From the NCBI RefSeq assembly GCF_006385575.1, contig NZ_CP041040.1, forward strand, positions 2,356,001 through 2,420,000: a stretch of 64,000 bases of DNA. Direction: 5' to 3'. The stretch is from Microbacterium foliorum (GTDB lineage: Bacteria > Actinomycetota > Actinomycetes > Actinomycetales > Microbacteriaceae). The translations under genes were made by a program, and so were the position numbers. This document shows, one piece after another, positions 17,584 through 26,072 of this stretch (the stretch's first letter is position 1; the number at the start of each line of letters is the position of its first letter). The notes beneath the pieces are model-generated. The model had not been told where the DNA came from. It saw only the letters and a list, made by a program, of their open reading frames with translations, and ran no database searches.

Positions 17584-18434
17584 TTCTTCTTGCCCGGGCT
17601 CTTCTTGGTGCTCGCCTTCGCCTCGGACGACTCCGATCGCGCGGCCTTCGTGCGCGCGACGCTGGCGCGCAGCGCCTCCATCAGGTCGATGACCTCGCCG
17701 CTCTTGGCGTCGCCATCGCCCTCGGCCTCGGCGAACGTGTCCGAGACATCGAACGTGTCGCCCGCCTCGATCTTCGCGTCGATCAGCGTGCGCAGCTCCT
17801 TCTGGTACTCGTCGACGAACGACTCGGGGTCGAAGTCGGCCGAGTAGCTGTCGACGAGGGATGCTGAGAGCTCGAGCTCCTTCTTCGAGATCCGCACGTC
17901 CTCGTCCAGTGCCGGGAACTCGGCCTCGCGCACCTCGTCGGCCCACAGCAGCGTCTGCAGCACGAGCACCTTGCCACGCACTCTGAGGGCGGCGAGGCGG
18001 GTCTTCTGACGCAGCGTGAACCGCACGATCGCCGTGCGATCGGTCTGCTCGAGCGTCCTGCGCAGCAGCACGTAGGCCTTCGGGGACTTCGAGTCGGGCT
18101 CGAGGTAGTAGGGCTTGTCGAGCGTCAGCAGGTCGACCTGGTCGGAGGGCACGAACTCGACGACATCGATCTCACGGCTCTTCTCGGCCGGCAGCGCCGC
18201 CAGATCGTCCTTGGTGAGAACGACTGTCTGCCCCTCGTCGACGTACGCGCGATCGATATCGGCATAGGCCACGGTCTCGCCGCACACCTCGCACGTGCGC
18301 TGATAGCGGATGCGCCCGCCGTCCTTCTCGTGCACCTGATGCAGCGGCACATCGTGGTCTTCGGTCGCGGAGTACACCTTGACCGGCACGTTCACGAGGC
18401 CGAAGGTCAGCGCGCCCTTCCAGATCGTTCTCAT
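17574..18434 (-). CDS. ku: Ku, DNA end-binding protein of bacterial NHEJ
   Basis: 286 residues. Bacterial Ku core starting MRTIWKGALTFGLVNVPVKVY, with CEVCGETVAYADIDRAYV, and a C-terminal lysine/serine-rich tail (about 255-286) like the DNA-binding tails known in other Ku proteins. It binds double-strand ends as a homodimer and recruits LigD. The ATG at 18434 is preferred over the open frame's upstream start because Ku proteins begin with MRxIWKG. It is divergent from ligD with 58 bases between starts, so the repair pair shares one control region. Confidence 0.96.
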   Translation of the reverse strand: MRTIWKGALTFGLVNVPVKVYSATEDHDVPLHQVHEKDGGRIRYQRTCEVCGETVAYADIDRAYVDEGQTVVLTKDDLAALPAEKSREIDVVEFVPSDQVDLLTLDKPYYLEPDSKSPKAYVLLRRTLEQTDRTAIVRFTLRQKTRLAALRVRGKVLVLQTLLWADEVREAEFPALDEDVRISKKELELSASLVDSYSADFDPESFVDEYQKELRTLIDAKIEAGDTFDVSDTFAEAEGDGDAKSGEVIDLMEALRASVARTKAARSESSEAKASTKKSPGKKKAG

Positions 18435-18480
18435 GCCCCCAGTGAACACCAGCCGCGCCGGTGGGGGCCAGTACCTTGAC

Positions 18481-18486
18481 TACGCT
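18481..18486 (+). promoter_or_regulatory. Leaderless-type -10 box, ligD
   Basis: TACGCT followed by six bases and the ATG at 18493, in the 58-base Ku/LigD intergenic region. Confidence 0.5.
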
Positions 18487-18492
18487 GGCGTC

Positions 18493-20481
18493 ATGGTCGC
18501 AGAGGCTCAGAACGTGCAGATCGACGGTCGTCGACTGCGCATCACGAACCTCGACAAGGTCGTCTACCCCGAGACCGGCACCACCAAGGGCGAGATCATC
18601 GCCTACTACACGGCGATCGCGCCCCACATCCTGCCGCTGCTCGCCGGGCGTCCGGTCACCCGCAAGCGCTGGGTCGAGGGGGTCGGAACCGCGGATGCTC
18701 CCGCCGACGCGTTCTTCACGAAGCAGCTCGAACCGGGCGCTCCGAGCTGGATCCCCCGCCATGCGATCGAGCACTCCGACGGGCCCAAGGACTATCCGCT
18801 CGTCGACGACGTGCCGACCCTGGTCTGGCTCGCCCAGGTCGCAGCGATCGAGCTCCACGTGCCGCAGTGGCGCTTCACCGCGGATGGTCTGCCAGGCAGA
18901 CCAGACCGCCTCGTGCTCGACCTCGACCCAGGACCCGGCGTCGAGCTCGCGCAGTGCGCCGAGGTCGCACGCATCGCACGCGGTCTGCTCACCGACATGG
19001 GGCTCGACCCCGTGCCCGTGACCAGCGGCAGCAAGGGCATCCACCTGTACGCCGCCCTGCCAGAGCAGCAGACGAGTGACGAGATCTCGCTGGTCGTGAA
19101 GGAGATCGCACGGCTCATCGAGGCGGAGCACCCCGACCTCGCCACCAGCATCATGGCCAAGGCCGCACGCGGAGGCAAGGTCTTCCTCGACTGGAGCCAG
19201 AACAACGGCAAGAAGACCACGATCTCGCCGTACTCGATGCGCGGCCGTGCGCAGCCGTGGGTTGCTGCGCCCCGCACCTGGGAGGAACTCGACGATCCTG
19301 ACCTGGCGCAGCTCGATTTCGCGACCGTGCTCGAGCGCGCGGAATCGGGGCTGGATCCGCTTGCACCTCTGCGCAGCGATCACCCCCACGAGCGCCCCCA
19401 CTCTGTCGAGACGAAGTCGGAGCAGACACCCGCAGAAGCGACCGTCACCCGATCGGCCGCCTCGCGCCACCGCCCTCGAATCGCCGCGGCCCCGAGTGCA
19501 TCCGCACCAGTCACCCCGGCATCCGTCTCCCCCATGCTCGCCGAGAACGGCACCCCTGCCATCGCGCGCAGCCTCAGTTCGCCCTCGTGGGTCGAGGTCA
19601 AGTGGGACGGCATTCGCGCGATCGGCACCTGGGGCGACGGACGGATGCTGATCCACGCCCGCAGCGGCACCGACATCACTGCCCGCTACCCCGAGCTGAC
19701 AGCTGACGGAGCGCCGTTCCTCCCTGTGACCGACGCGATCATCGACGGCGAGATCGTGGCATTCGATGCACACGGCAGACCGAGCTTCTCGATGCTGCAG
19801 AACCGCATGCACCTGACTCGGCCGCGCGAGATCGAACGCGAGGTCGTGCGCACTCCGATCGTCTACATGGCCTTCGATCTGCTGCGCCTCGACGGCCACG
19901 ACCTCAGCTCGATGCCGCTCACGCAGCGACGCACCCTGCTCGAGGAGGTCATCTCCGACCTCGATGCGCCTGTGCAGGTGCCGCCCGTGTTCGACGACCT
20001 CGATGCGGCGCTGGCTGCGAGCGACGAGTTCGGCCTCGAGGGTGTCGTGGTGAAGGATCCGTCGTCGCGCTATCGCCCTGGTCAGCGCTCACCCTCCTGG
20101 CTCAAGATCAAGCACACCCGGATGCAGGAGGTCGTGATCGTCGGCATCCGCCCTGGCAAGGGCGACCGCGAGGGGACGTTCGGCTCACTGCTGCTCGCGG
20201 TGCCCGACGGCGGCCGGCTGAGGTACGTCGGCCGCGTGGGCACGGGCTTCACAGACCGGATGCTGCGCGACCTGCTCGCGCGCCTCGCCCCGCTGCGGGT
20301 CGACGCGGCGCCTCTCGACGGCGTCCCCGCGCTCGATGCCTCAGACGCGCTGTGGGTCGAGCCGGAGCTCGTCGGCGAAGTCGAGTTCGCGAACTGGACT
20401 CCCGACGGAGTGCTGCGACACTCGCGCTGGCGCGGCCTGCGCCCCGACAAGACGCCCGCAGAGGTCGTCGTCGAAGCCTGA
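18493..20481 (+). CDS. ligD: LigD, two-domain NHEJ DNA polymerase-ligase
   Basis: 662 residues. The primase-like polymerase domain (about 10-295) shows DLD metal ligands at 143-145, SGSKGIHLY and FLDWSQNN with Asp233. After a linker rich in Ala/Pro/Ser (about 296-345) comes the ATP-dependent ligase domain (about 347-655) with adenylated Lys370 in VEVKWDGIR, DGEIVAFD, and a C-terminal OB fold. The 3'-phosphoesterase domain of Pseudomonas and Mycobacterium LigD is missing; the linker has none of its histidines. It fills gaps and seals ends held by Ku. Confidence 0.95.
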   Translation: MVAEAQNVQIDGRRLRITNLDKVVYPETGTTKGEIIAYYTAIAPHILPLLAGRPVTRKRWVEGVGTADAPADAFFTKQLEPGAPSWIPRHAIEHSDGPKDYPLVDDVPTLVWLAQVAAIELHVPQWRFTADGLPGRPDRLVLDLDPGPGVELAQCAEVARIARGLLTDMGLDPVPVTSGSKGIHLYAALPEQQTSDEISLVVKEIARLIEAEHPDLATSIMAKAARGGKVFLDWSQNNGKKTTISPYSMRGRAQPWVAAPRTWEELDDPDLAQLDFATVLERAESGLDPLAPLRSDHPHERPHSVETKSEQTPAEATVTRSAASRHRPRIAAAPSASAPVTPASVSPMLAENGTPAIARSLSSPSWVEVKWDGIRAIGTWGDGRMLIHARSGTDITARYPELTADGAPFLPVTDAIIDGEIVAFDAHGRPSFSMLQNRMHLTRPREIEREVVRTPIVYMAFDLLRLDGHDLSSMPLTQRRTLLEEVISDLDAPVQVPPVFDDLDAALAASDEFGLEGVVVKDPSSRYRPGQRSPSWLKIKHTRMQEVVIVGIRPGKGDREGTFGSLLLAVPDGGRLRYVGRVGTGFTDRMLRDLLARLAPLRVDAAPLDGVPALDASDALWVEPELVGEVEFANWTPDGVLRHSRWRGLRPDKTPAEVVVEA

Positions 20482-20485
20482 CGAC

Positions 20486-21406
20486 TCACGCGTGATGCGG
20501 CTCGCAGTCCGACTGCTCGGCCGGCTCGATCTGGAAGGTCGAATGCTCGACGTCGAAGTGGTGCGCGAGGCACGACTGGAGATCGTTCAGCAGCCTGGTC
20601 GAGCGTCCGTCGGCCAGGAGAGCCGGTTCCACGCTGACGTGTGCGCTGAAGACGGGGGCTCCACGGGTGAGCTGCCATACGTGCACGTCGTGCACCCCCA
20701 CCACGCCGTCGTAGTCGAGCAGGTGCTGACGGATGTCGCTGACCGCGGTTCCAGCGGGCGCTGACTCCGAGAGCACCGAGAACACCTCGCGCAGCAGCGA
20801 GATCGCCCGCGGGATGATCAGCACGGCGATCATCATCGATGCAATCGCATCGGCCGGCATCCATCCGGTGGTCACGATGATGATCGCGGCGATGATGACC
20901 ATCGCCGAGCCGATCAGGTCGCCCATCACCTCGAGATACGCACCTCGCACGTTGATGCTGGTGCGCTGCGCGCGGCTGAGCAACCACATCGAGATCGCAT
21001 TGGCGACGAGGCCCACGACGGCGACGATGAGCATCAGCCCGCCCACGACCTCGGTCTCGCCCGGATTCAGCAGTCGTCCGACGGCCTCGAACGCGACCCA
21101 ACCCGCGAGCACGATCAGGATGATCGCGTTGATCAGGGCTCCGAACACCTCGGCCCTCTGGTACCCGAATGTGCGCCGGTCATCGGCCGGGCGCGCGGCG
21201 ACCGCCGCGGCGATGAGGGCGATCACGAGAGCCGACGCATCGGTGAACATGTGGGCCGCATCCGCCAGCAGCGCGAGAGACCCGGTGAGGATCGCACCCA
21301 CCACCTGCACGACCATGATGGTCGCGGTCAGGGTCAGCGAGATCGCCAGAAGCCGACGATGGCTGGCCGAGCGGATGCCGCCGGCGGCGGGTGCGTGATC
21401 GTGCAT
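20486..21406 (-). CDS. Cation diffusion facilitator (Zn/Cd/Co exporter type)
   Basis: 306 residues. Six membrane segments with the CDF metal site ADAAHMFTDA (Asp49, His52 and Asp56) in TM2 and the related VRGAYLEVMGDLIGS in TM5, then a cytoplasmic C-terminal domain with DVHVWQLTRG. Histidine-rich ends (MHDHA and CEPHHA) may help bind metal. It resembles CzcD/ZitB. Five bases separate its stop from the convergent ligD stop. TAGCCT (complement at 21413-21418) lies six bases before the ATG. Confidence 0.93.
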   Translation of the reverse strand: MHDHAPAAGGIRSASHRRLLAISLTLTATIMVVQVVGAILTGSLALLADAAHMFTDASALVIALIAAAVAARPADDRRTFGYQRAEVFGALINAIILIVLAGWVAFEAVGRLLNPGETEVVGGLMLIVAVVGLVANAISMWLLSRAQRTSINVRGAYLEVMGDLIGSAMVIIAAIIIVTTGWMPADAIASMMIAVLIIPRAISLLREVFSVLSESAPAGTAVSDIRQHLLDYDGVVGVHDVHVWQLTRGAPVFSAHVSVEPALLADGRSTRLLNDLQSCLAHHFDVEHSTFQIEPAEQSDCEPHHA

Positions 21407-21488
21407 GCCTCCAGGCTAGACCGGCGATCACGCGCGTCGGCGGCGATGGGCTTAGTCGGGAATGGTGATGATTCTCAGTAGTCCATGC

Positions 21489-22064
21489 TCAGCGGGAGCG
21501 GGAGTACTCGAGTATGACGCAGCCGTTGTCGAACGACCGCACCTGGTCGAGGGCGAACTGCGTCGGCGAGAACTCATGCCTCGCCATCGGGATGCCGGAC
21601 CCGGCGATCACCGGGTACTTCTTGACGATCAGGCGATCGATCTCGTCGAGCAGCACGCCCGCGAGCGAGGCTCCGCCCGCGAGGTAGATGCCCAGCCCAT
21701 CCTCCGCCTTGAGCTCCCGCACCCGCGCGACGGGATCGGTGCTCACGACCTCGACGTTGGCTTCACCCGGGTCTTCGAGCGAGCGACTGAACACGACCGT
21801 GCGCAGGTGCGAGTACGGGTCGGTGATGCCGACCTCCAGCGCAGGCTCGAACGTGCGTCGGCCCATCACGACCGTGTCGAACCGGGTCAGCGGGTCGTCC
21901 GCGCCTCCGCGCGCCGCGCGAACGCGTGCCGGCTGGAGGTCGGCGAGCTCGGTGCCGAGCGTCTCGGCGAAGGCCGGAGTCACGGGATAGAAGTCGACCT
22001 CGTCATCAGGGCCGGCGATGAACCCGTCGAGAGTGACTCCGATGTAGTAGGTGAGATCTCGCAT
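21489..22064 (-). CDS. RibD C-terminal/dihydrofolate reductase-like protein
   Basis: 191 residues of the RibD_C superfamily. It starts MRDLTYYIGVTLDGFIAG, has VMGRRTFEPALEVG, VVFSRSLEDPG and the nucleotide-binding GIYLAGGASLAGVLLD, all typical of the small DHFR-like reductases common in actinobacteria. The natural substrate is unknown; it is neither the biosynthetic DHFR nor the full RibD. The ATG at 22064 is chosen from the protein start and from a promoter that places transcription onset at this codon. A 13-base inverted repeat spans that promoter, so it is probably under a dedicated repressor. Confidence 0.82.
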   Translation of the reverse strand: MRDLTYYIGVTLDGFIAGPDDEVDFYPVTPAFAETLGTELADLQPARVRAARGGADDPLTRFDTVVMGRRTFEPALEVGITDPYSHLRTVVFSRSLEDPGEANVEVVSTDPVARVRELKAEDGLGIYLAGGASLAGVLLDEIDRLIVKKYPVIAGSGIPMARHEFSPTQFALDQVRSFDNGCVILEYSRSR

Positions 22065-22071
22065 GCCGACC

Positions 22072-22101
22072 ACGATAACCACTACGCATGCAGTACGTCA
22101 A
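22072..22101 (-). promoter_or_regulatory. Leaderless promoter of the DHFR-like gene
   Basis: Reverse strand: TTGACG (22096-22101), an 18-base spacer, TATCGT (22072-22077), then seven bases to the ATG. One of the best -35/-10 pairs in the window. Confidence 0.65.
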
Positions 22102-22114
22102 GCGTAGTGGTTAT
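22075..22114. promoter_or_regulatory. 13-base inverted repeat, candidate operator
   Basis: ATAACCACTACGC (22075-22087) and GCGTAGTGGTTAT (22102-22114) are perfect inverted copies separated by 14 bases. One arm overlaps the -10, the other flanks the -35, as expected for a repressor site. It also follows rdgB and could act as its terminator stem. Confidence 0.6.
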
Positions 22115-22126
22115 GGTGAAAGCGAG

Positions 22127-22720
22127 TCAGAGTCCTGCGAGCAGCGGCACCAGTTCGGCGAACGCACGCGCTCGATGCGACTGGGCCTGCTTCTCCACGT
22201 CAGAGAAAGCGCCGACCGTGCGCTCGCGCCCGTCAGGCTGGCCGTCGGGGATGAAGATCGGGTCGTACCCGAATCCACCGCCGCCGGACGCCTCCCGCGC
22301 CAGACGACCGGGCCAGTTCCCGACGACCACGTGCTCGCGACCATCCGGAAAGACCATCGCGATCGTCGAGTTGAAGTGCGCGGCGCGGTGCGGATCTGCG
22401 ATGTCATGCAGCTGGTCGAGCAGCAGCTCGAGGTTGGCCGTGGCATCCTTCTTCTGCCCCGCCCAATAGGCCGAGAACACTCCTGGCGACCCGCCCAGCA
22501 CGTCGACGCAGATGCCCGAGTCGTCGGCGAGAGCGACGAGCCCCGTGTGGTGCGCGGCAGCGCGCGCCTTGATGAGGGCGTTCTCCGCGAACGTGACGCC
22601 GTCTTCGACCGGCTCCGGGCCGTCGTACGCGATGATCTCGAGATCCGGACGCGTCGCCGCGACGATCTGCTGGAACTCCGCGACCTTGTGCGCGTTGTGC
22701 GTGGCGAGGACGACCTTCAT
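22127..22720 (-). CDS. rdgB: RdgB/HAM1 XTP/dITP pyrophosphatase
   Basis: 197 residues. House-cleaning enzyme that hydrolyses dITP, XTP and similar purine triphosphates to monophosphates. Motifs are THNAHKVAEF at the start, the acidic TFAENALIKA, ALADDSGICVDVLGG, and GGGGFGYDPIF, then SHRARAF. The ATG overlaps the rph stop (ATGA). murI-rph-rdgB in this order is a conserved block. Confidence 0.96.
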   Translation of the reverse strand: MKVVLATHNAHKVAEFQQIVAATRPDLEIIAYDGPEPVEDGVTFAENALIKARAAAHHTGLVALADDSGICVDVLGGSPGVFSAYWAGQKKDATANLELLLDQLHDIADPHRAAHFNSTIAMVFPDGREHVVVGNWPGRLAREASGGGGFGYDPIFIPDGQPDGRERTVGAFSDVEKQAQSHRARAFAELVPLLAGL

Positions 22721-23454
22721 CAGCCGGCGAGCGCCTTCAGCTGGTGGTCCTTCAGGTCGGCGCACCCGGCGACGCCCAGATCGAGCAGGGCGTCGAGCTC
22801 GCGCTTGTCGAAAGGCGCCCCCTCTGCGGTTCCCTGCACCTCGACGAAGAGTCCACGACCGGTGACGACGATGTTCATGTCGGTCTCGGCGCGGACGTCC
22901 TCGACGTATGCCAGATCGAGCATGGGCTCGCCGTCGATGATGCCGACAGAGATCGCGGCCACAGAATCGAGCAGCGGCGTCGCGTTCTTGCCGATGAACT
23001 TCTTCTCACGGCCCCACTCGATGGCGTCCGCCAGCGCGACGTACGCTCCGGTGATCGCGGCGGTGCGCGTCCCTCCGTCTGCCTGCAGCACGTCGCAGTC
23101 GATGACGATCGTGTTCTCGCCGAGCGCCTTGGTGTCGACCACGGCGCGAAGCGCGCGTCCGATCAGACGGGAGATCTCGTGCGTGCGTCCGCCGATGCGG
23201 CCCTTGACGCTCTCGCGGTCGTTGCGGCTGTTGGTCGCGCGAGGAAGCATCGAGTACTCGGCCGTGACCCACCCCCTGCCCTTGCCGGTGAGCCAGCGAG
23301 GCACGCCGTTCGTGAACGACGCGGTGCACAGCACCTTCGTGCCGCCGAAGCTGATCAGTGCCGATCCCTCAGCGTGGCTGCTCCATCCGCGCTCGATCGT
23401 GATCTCGCGGAGCTGGTCGGTGGAACGGCCGTCGGCGCGGACGATGCTGGTCAT
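22720..23454 (-). CDS. rph: RNase PH
   Basis: 244 residues. Phosphate-dependent 3'-5' exoribonuclease for tRNA 3' end trimming. It begins [12 protein letters not shown], has [45 protein letters not shown] and [17 protein letters not shown], the standard family blocks. It is preceded by murI after a 55-base gap and overlaps rdgB. Confidence 0.97.
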   Translation of the reverse strand: MTSIVRADGRSTDQLREITIERGWSSHAEGSALISFGGTKVLCTASFTNGVPRWLTGKGRGWVTAEYSMLPRATNSRNDRESVKGRIGGRTHEISRLIGRALRAVVDTKALGENTIVIDCDVLQADGGTRTAAITGAYVALADAIEWGREKKFIGKNATPLLDSVAAISVGIIDGEPMLDLAYVEDVRAETDMNIVVTGRGLFVEVQGTAEGAPFDKRELDALLDLGVAGCADLKDHQLKALAG

Positions 23455-23509
23455 GGGGTTCCTTCGGGTGGAGGTGGATGAAGCGGGTGCTGCGGGTGCT
23501 GCGGGAGAG

Positions 23510-24343
23510 CTACGAGCCGGGGGCCGTAGCGGGGAGCGTGATGACGCCGGTCTGCACGAGCTGGACGTCGCGCACCTCCCGGCCCATCAGACGGTTGGCG
23601 AGGGCGGTGAACTCGGTCGTGGAATCACCGGTCGCCTCGTAGACATACGACGCCGTGGCGTCGGAGGATGCGAGCAGGTCGCCGCGCACGAGCTGACGGT
23701 ACACATCGCCCGCGGTCTCGTCGTCGCTGGAGACGAGCGTGACGCCCTCCCCCATCACGTAGCTGATCGCACCGCGGAGGAACGGGTAGTGCGTGCACCC
23801 GAGCACCAGGGTGTCGACGCCGGCGTCGCGCAGCGGGGCAAGGTACTCCTCGGCGGTGGCGAGCACCTCCGGAGTGCCGGTGATGCCGCCCTCGACGAAC
23901 TCCACGAAACGAGGGCACGCGGCGGTGAACACTTCGAGGCGCTCATTCACCTCGAGCATGTCCTGATAGGCACGTGAGCCGATCGTCCCGACTGTGCCGA
24001 TGACTCCCACACGTCCGTTGCGGGTGGTCGAGACGGCTCGGCGCACTGCCGGACCGATCACCTCGACGACAGGGATGTCATACCGCTCCCGCGCGTCGCG
24101 AAGCATGGCTGCAGATGCGGTGTTGCAGGCGATCACGAGCATTTTGACACCCTGATCGACCAGCGTGTCGAGGACCTCGAGACTGTAGCGCCGCACGTCC
24201 GCGATGGGCTTCGGGCCGTACGGGGAATGGGCCGTGTCGCCGATGTAGACGAACGATTCCCGGGGCAGCTGGGCTCGGATGGCACGAGCCACCGTGAGTC
24301 CGCCGACACCGGAGTCGAAGATTCCGATCGGGGCGTCGTTCAT
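23510..24343 (-). CDS. murI: Glutamate racemase
   Basis: 277 residues. Makes D-glutamate for peptidoglycan. The two catalytic cysteines are Cys73 in IACNTASA and Cys183 in LGCTHYPFL; the start [13 protein letters not shown] and [11 protein letters not shown] are also typical. A TAGGCT box (complement at 24352-24357) lies eight bases before the ATG, so it may head a leaderless murI-rph-rdgB transcript. It is divergent from the nicotinate phosphoribosyltransferase gene. Confidence 0.97.
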   Translation of the reverse strand: MNDAPIGIFDSGVGGLTVARAIRAQLPRESFVYIGDTAHSPYGPKPIADVRRYSLEVLDTLVDQGVKMLVIACNTASAAMLRDARERYDIPVVEVIGPAVRRAVSTTRNGRVGVIGTVGTIGSRAYQDMLEVNERLEVFTAACPRFVEFVEGGITGTPEVLATAEEYLAPLRDAGVDTLVLGCTHYPFLRGAISYVMGEGVTLVSSDDETAGDVYRQLVRGDLLASSDATASYVYEATGDSTTEFTALANRLMGREVRDVQLVQTGVITLPATAPGS

Positions 24344-24405
24344 GACTACCCAGCCTACCTGCGCGCGACCGCGTCATGCTCAGCAACCCGTGCGGGTGTC
24401 GTCAC

Positions 24406-24411
24406 TAAGCT
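24406..24411 (+). promoter_or_regulatory. Leaderless-type -10 box, pncB
   Basis: TAAGCT followed by six bases and the ATG at 24418. Confidence 0.5.
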
Positions 24412-24417
24412 GAGCGG

Positions 24418-25743
24418 ATGACGACGTCCACGGCGCTTCTGACCGATCGTTACGAACTCACCATGCTCGCCGCCGCGCTTCGCGACGGCACGGCATCGCG
24501 ACCGAGTGTGTTCGAACTGTTCTCCCGGCGACTGTCCGGGGGGCGCCGCTTCGGCGTCGTGGCCGGCACCGGACGTCTGCTCACGCTGCTGCGCGAGTTC
24601 CGTTTCGGAGAGGACGAGCTGCGGTTCCTCCGCGACAACCACGTCGTGGATGCCGAGTCGCTCACCTATCTCGAGAACTACCGCTTCACCGGATCGATCC
24701 GGGGCTACCGTGAGGGCGAGCTGTACTTCCCCGGATCCCCGATCCTCACGGTCGAGGGCAGCTTCGCCGACGCCGTCGTGCTCGAGACGCTGGCTCTCAG
24801 CGTCCTCAACCACGACTCGGCCGTCGCCACCGCCGCGTCTCGCATGAGCATCGCGGCGGGCGAGCGCCCGCTGGCTGAGATGGGTTCCCGTCGCGCCGCC
24901 GAGCAGTCCGCCGTCGCCGCCGCACGCGCCGCCTACATCGCGGGCTTCCGCGCTACGAGCAACCTCGAGGCCGGACGCCGGTGGGGCATCCCGACGATGG
25001 GCACCGCCGCGCACTCGTGGACCCTCCTGCACGAGACCGAGGAGGAGGCCTTCCGGTCGCAGATCGACAGCCTCGGGACCGACACGACCCTGCTCGTCGA
25101 CACCTACGACATCCGCACCGGCGTCGAGACGGCGATCCGCGTCACCGGCACGGGCCTGGGCGGAGTGCGGATCGATTCCGGCGACCTGCCGATCGTCGCC
25201 GCGGAGGTGCGGGCACAGCTCGACGAGCTCGGTGCGACAGGCACTCGCATCACGGTCACCAGCGATCTCGACGAGTACGCGATCGCCGCTCTGGCGGCGT
25301 CACCGGTCGACGCGTACGGCGTCGGCACCTCGGTGGTCACAGGCTCCGGATACCCCACGGCGAGCATGGTCTACAAGCTCGTGGCTCGTCAGGACCCGAG
25401 CGGAGCATGGATCGGCGTCGCGAAGGCCTCGTCCGACAAGGCGTCGCACGGCGGGCGCAAGGCCGCCTTCCGCACCCTCGTCGACGGCGTCGCCGAGGCC
25501 GAGACCGTCGTGGTCTCAGATGGCTTCGAAGAGCTCGACACTCCGGCGGAGCACGCGGACGGGCGCGCGTTGCAGACGACGTTCGTCGAGGGTGGCGAGA
25601 TCGACACCGCGTTCGAGGGCCCCGAGGGCACCGCCTCCGCGCGTGCGCATCACCTTCGGGTGCGTGAGGAGCTCCCTGTGCGAGCGCTCGCGCTCAGCAA
25701 ATCGGACCCGGCGATCCCCACCGTCTTCGTCGACGCGAACTGA
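24418..25743 (+). CDS. pncB: Nicotinate phosphoribosyltransferase
   Basis: 441 residues. First step of NAD salvage from nicotinate (Preiss-Handler), ATP-assisted. Recognisable parts are LLTDRYELTMLAAALRDG at the start, FELFSRRL, FRATSNLEAGRRWGIPTMGTAAHSW with the histidine that is phosphorylated in the family, LLVDTYDI, GVRIDSGDL and TSDLDEY. Full length for the actinobacterial type. It stands alone and is divergent from murI. Confidence 0.94.
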   Translation: MTTSTALLTDRYELTMLAAALRDGTASRPSVFELFSRRLSGGRRFGVVAGTGRLLTLLREFRFGEDELRFLRDNHVVDAESLTYLENYRFTGSIRGYREGELYFPGSPILTVEGSFADAVVLETLALSVLNHDSAVATAASRMSIAAGERPLAEMGSRRAAEQSAVAAARAAYIAGFRATSNLEAGRRWGIPTMGTAAHSWTLLHETEEEAFRSQIDSLGTDTTLLVDTYDIRTGVETAIRVTGTGLGGVRIDSGDLPIVAAEVRAQLDELGATGTRITVTSDLDEYAIAALAASPVDAYGVGTSVVTGSGYPTASMVYKLVARQDPSGAWIGVAKASSDKASHGGRKAAFRTLVDGVAEAETVVVSDGFEELDTPAEHADGRALQTTFVEGGEIDTAFEGPEGTASARAHHLRVREELPVRALALSKSDPAIPTVFVDAN

Positions 25744-25748
25744 GTGTC

Positions 25749-25770
25749 GCTGAGCTCGAGAGGGCTCAGC
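25749..25770. terminator. Small convergent hairpin after pncB
   Basis: GCTGAGC (25749-25755) and GCTCAGC (25764-25770), loop of eight bases, overlapping the DUF3039 stop. No T-run; a weak terminator at best. Confidence 0.4.
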
Positions 25771-26032
25771 CGACCATCGTCTCGTAGATCTCCTTGCACG
25801 TGGGGCAGATGGGGAACTTCTCCGGGTCGCGACCCGGCGTCCACTTCTTGCCGCACAGCGCACGCACCGGCTTGCCGGTGATCGCCGACTCGAGGATCTT
25901 GTCCTTTTTGACGTAATGGGAGAAGCGCTCGTGATCGCCCGGCTCGAGGTTCTCCTCGCGGAGGAGTTCTTCCAGTTCGCGATCAAGCGTTGCCACGCCG
26001 CCCTGATCGGGGCTGTCCAGCGGAGTACTCAT
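25766..26032 (-). CDS. DUF3039 protein
   Basis: 88-residue small actinobacterial protein. It shows DHERFSHYV, then ALCGKKWTPGRDPEKFPICPTCKEIYE: one cysteine followed by a CPTC pair and an upstream histidine suggest a zinc-binding knuckle. No function is known to me. TAGACT lies six bases before the ATG (complement at 26039-26044), so it is probably transcribed alone and leaderless. Confidence 0.88.
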   Translation of the reverse strand: MSTPLDSPDQGGVATLDRELEELLREENLEPGDHERFSHYVKKDKILESAITGKPVRALCGKKWTPGRDPEKFPICPTCKEIYETMVG

Positions 26033-26072
26033 GCCGAGAGTCTAGCCGCGGAAGGGCTCGCTAGGGCGGCTG

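Noticed and set aside
16450..19899. Long reverse-strand frames across dedA and ligD
   Set aside because: They are antisense to genes with clear family motifs and have arginine/glycine-rich low-complexity translations.
23483..23505. Tandem 9-base repeat (GCGGGTGCT, two and a half copies) between murI and rph
   Set aside because: Too short and too few copies to call a functional repeat; it lies in an untranslated 55-base gap.
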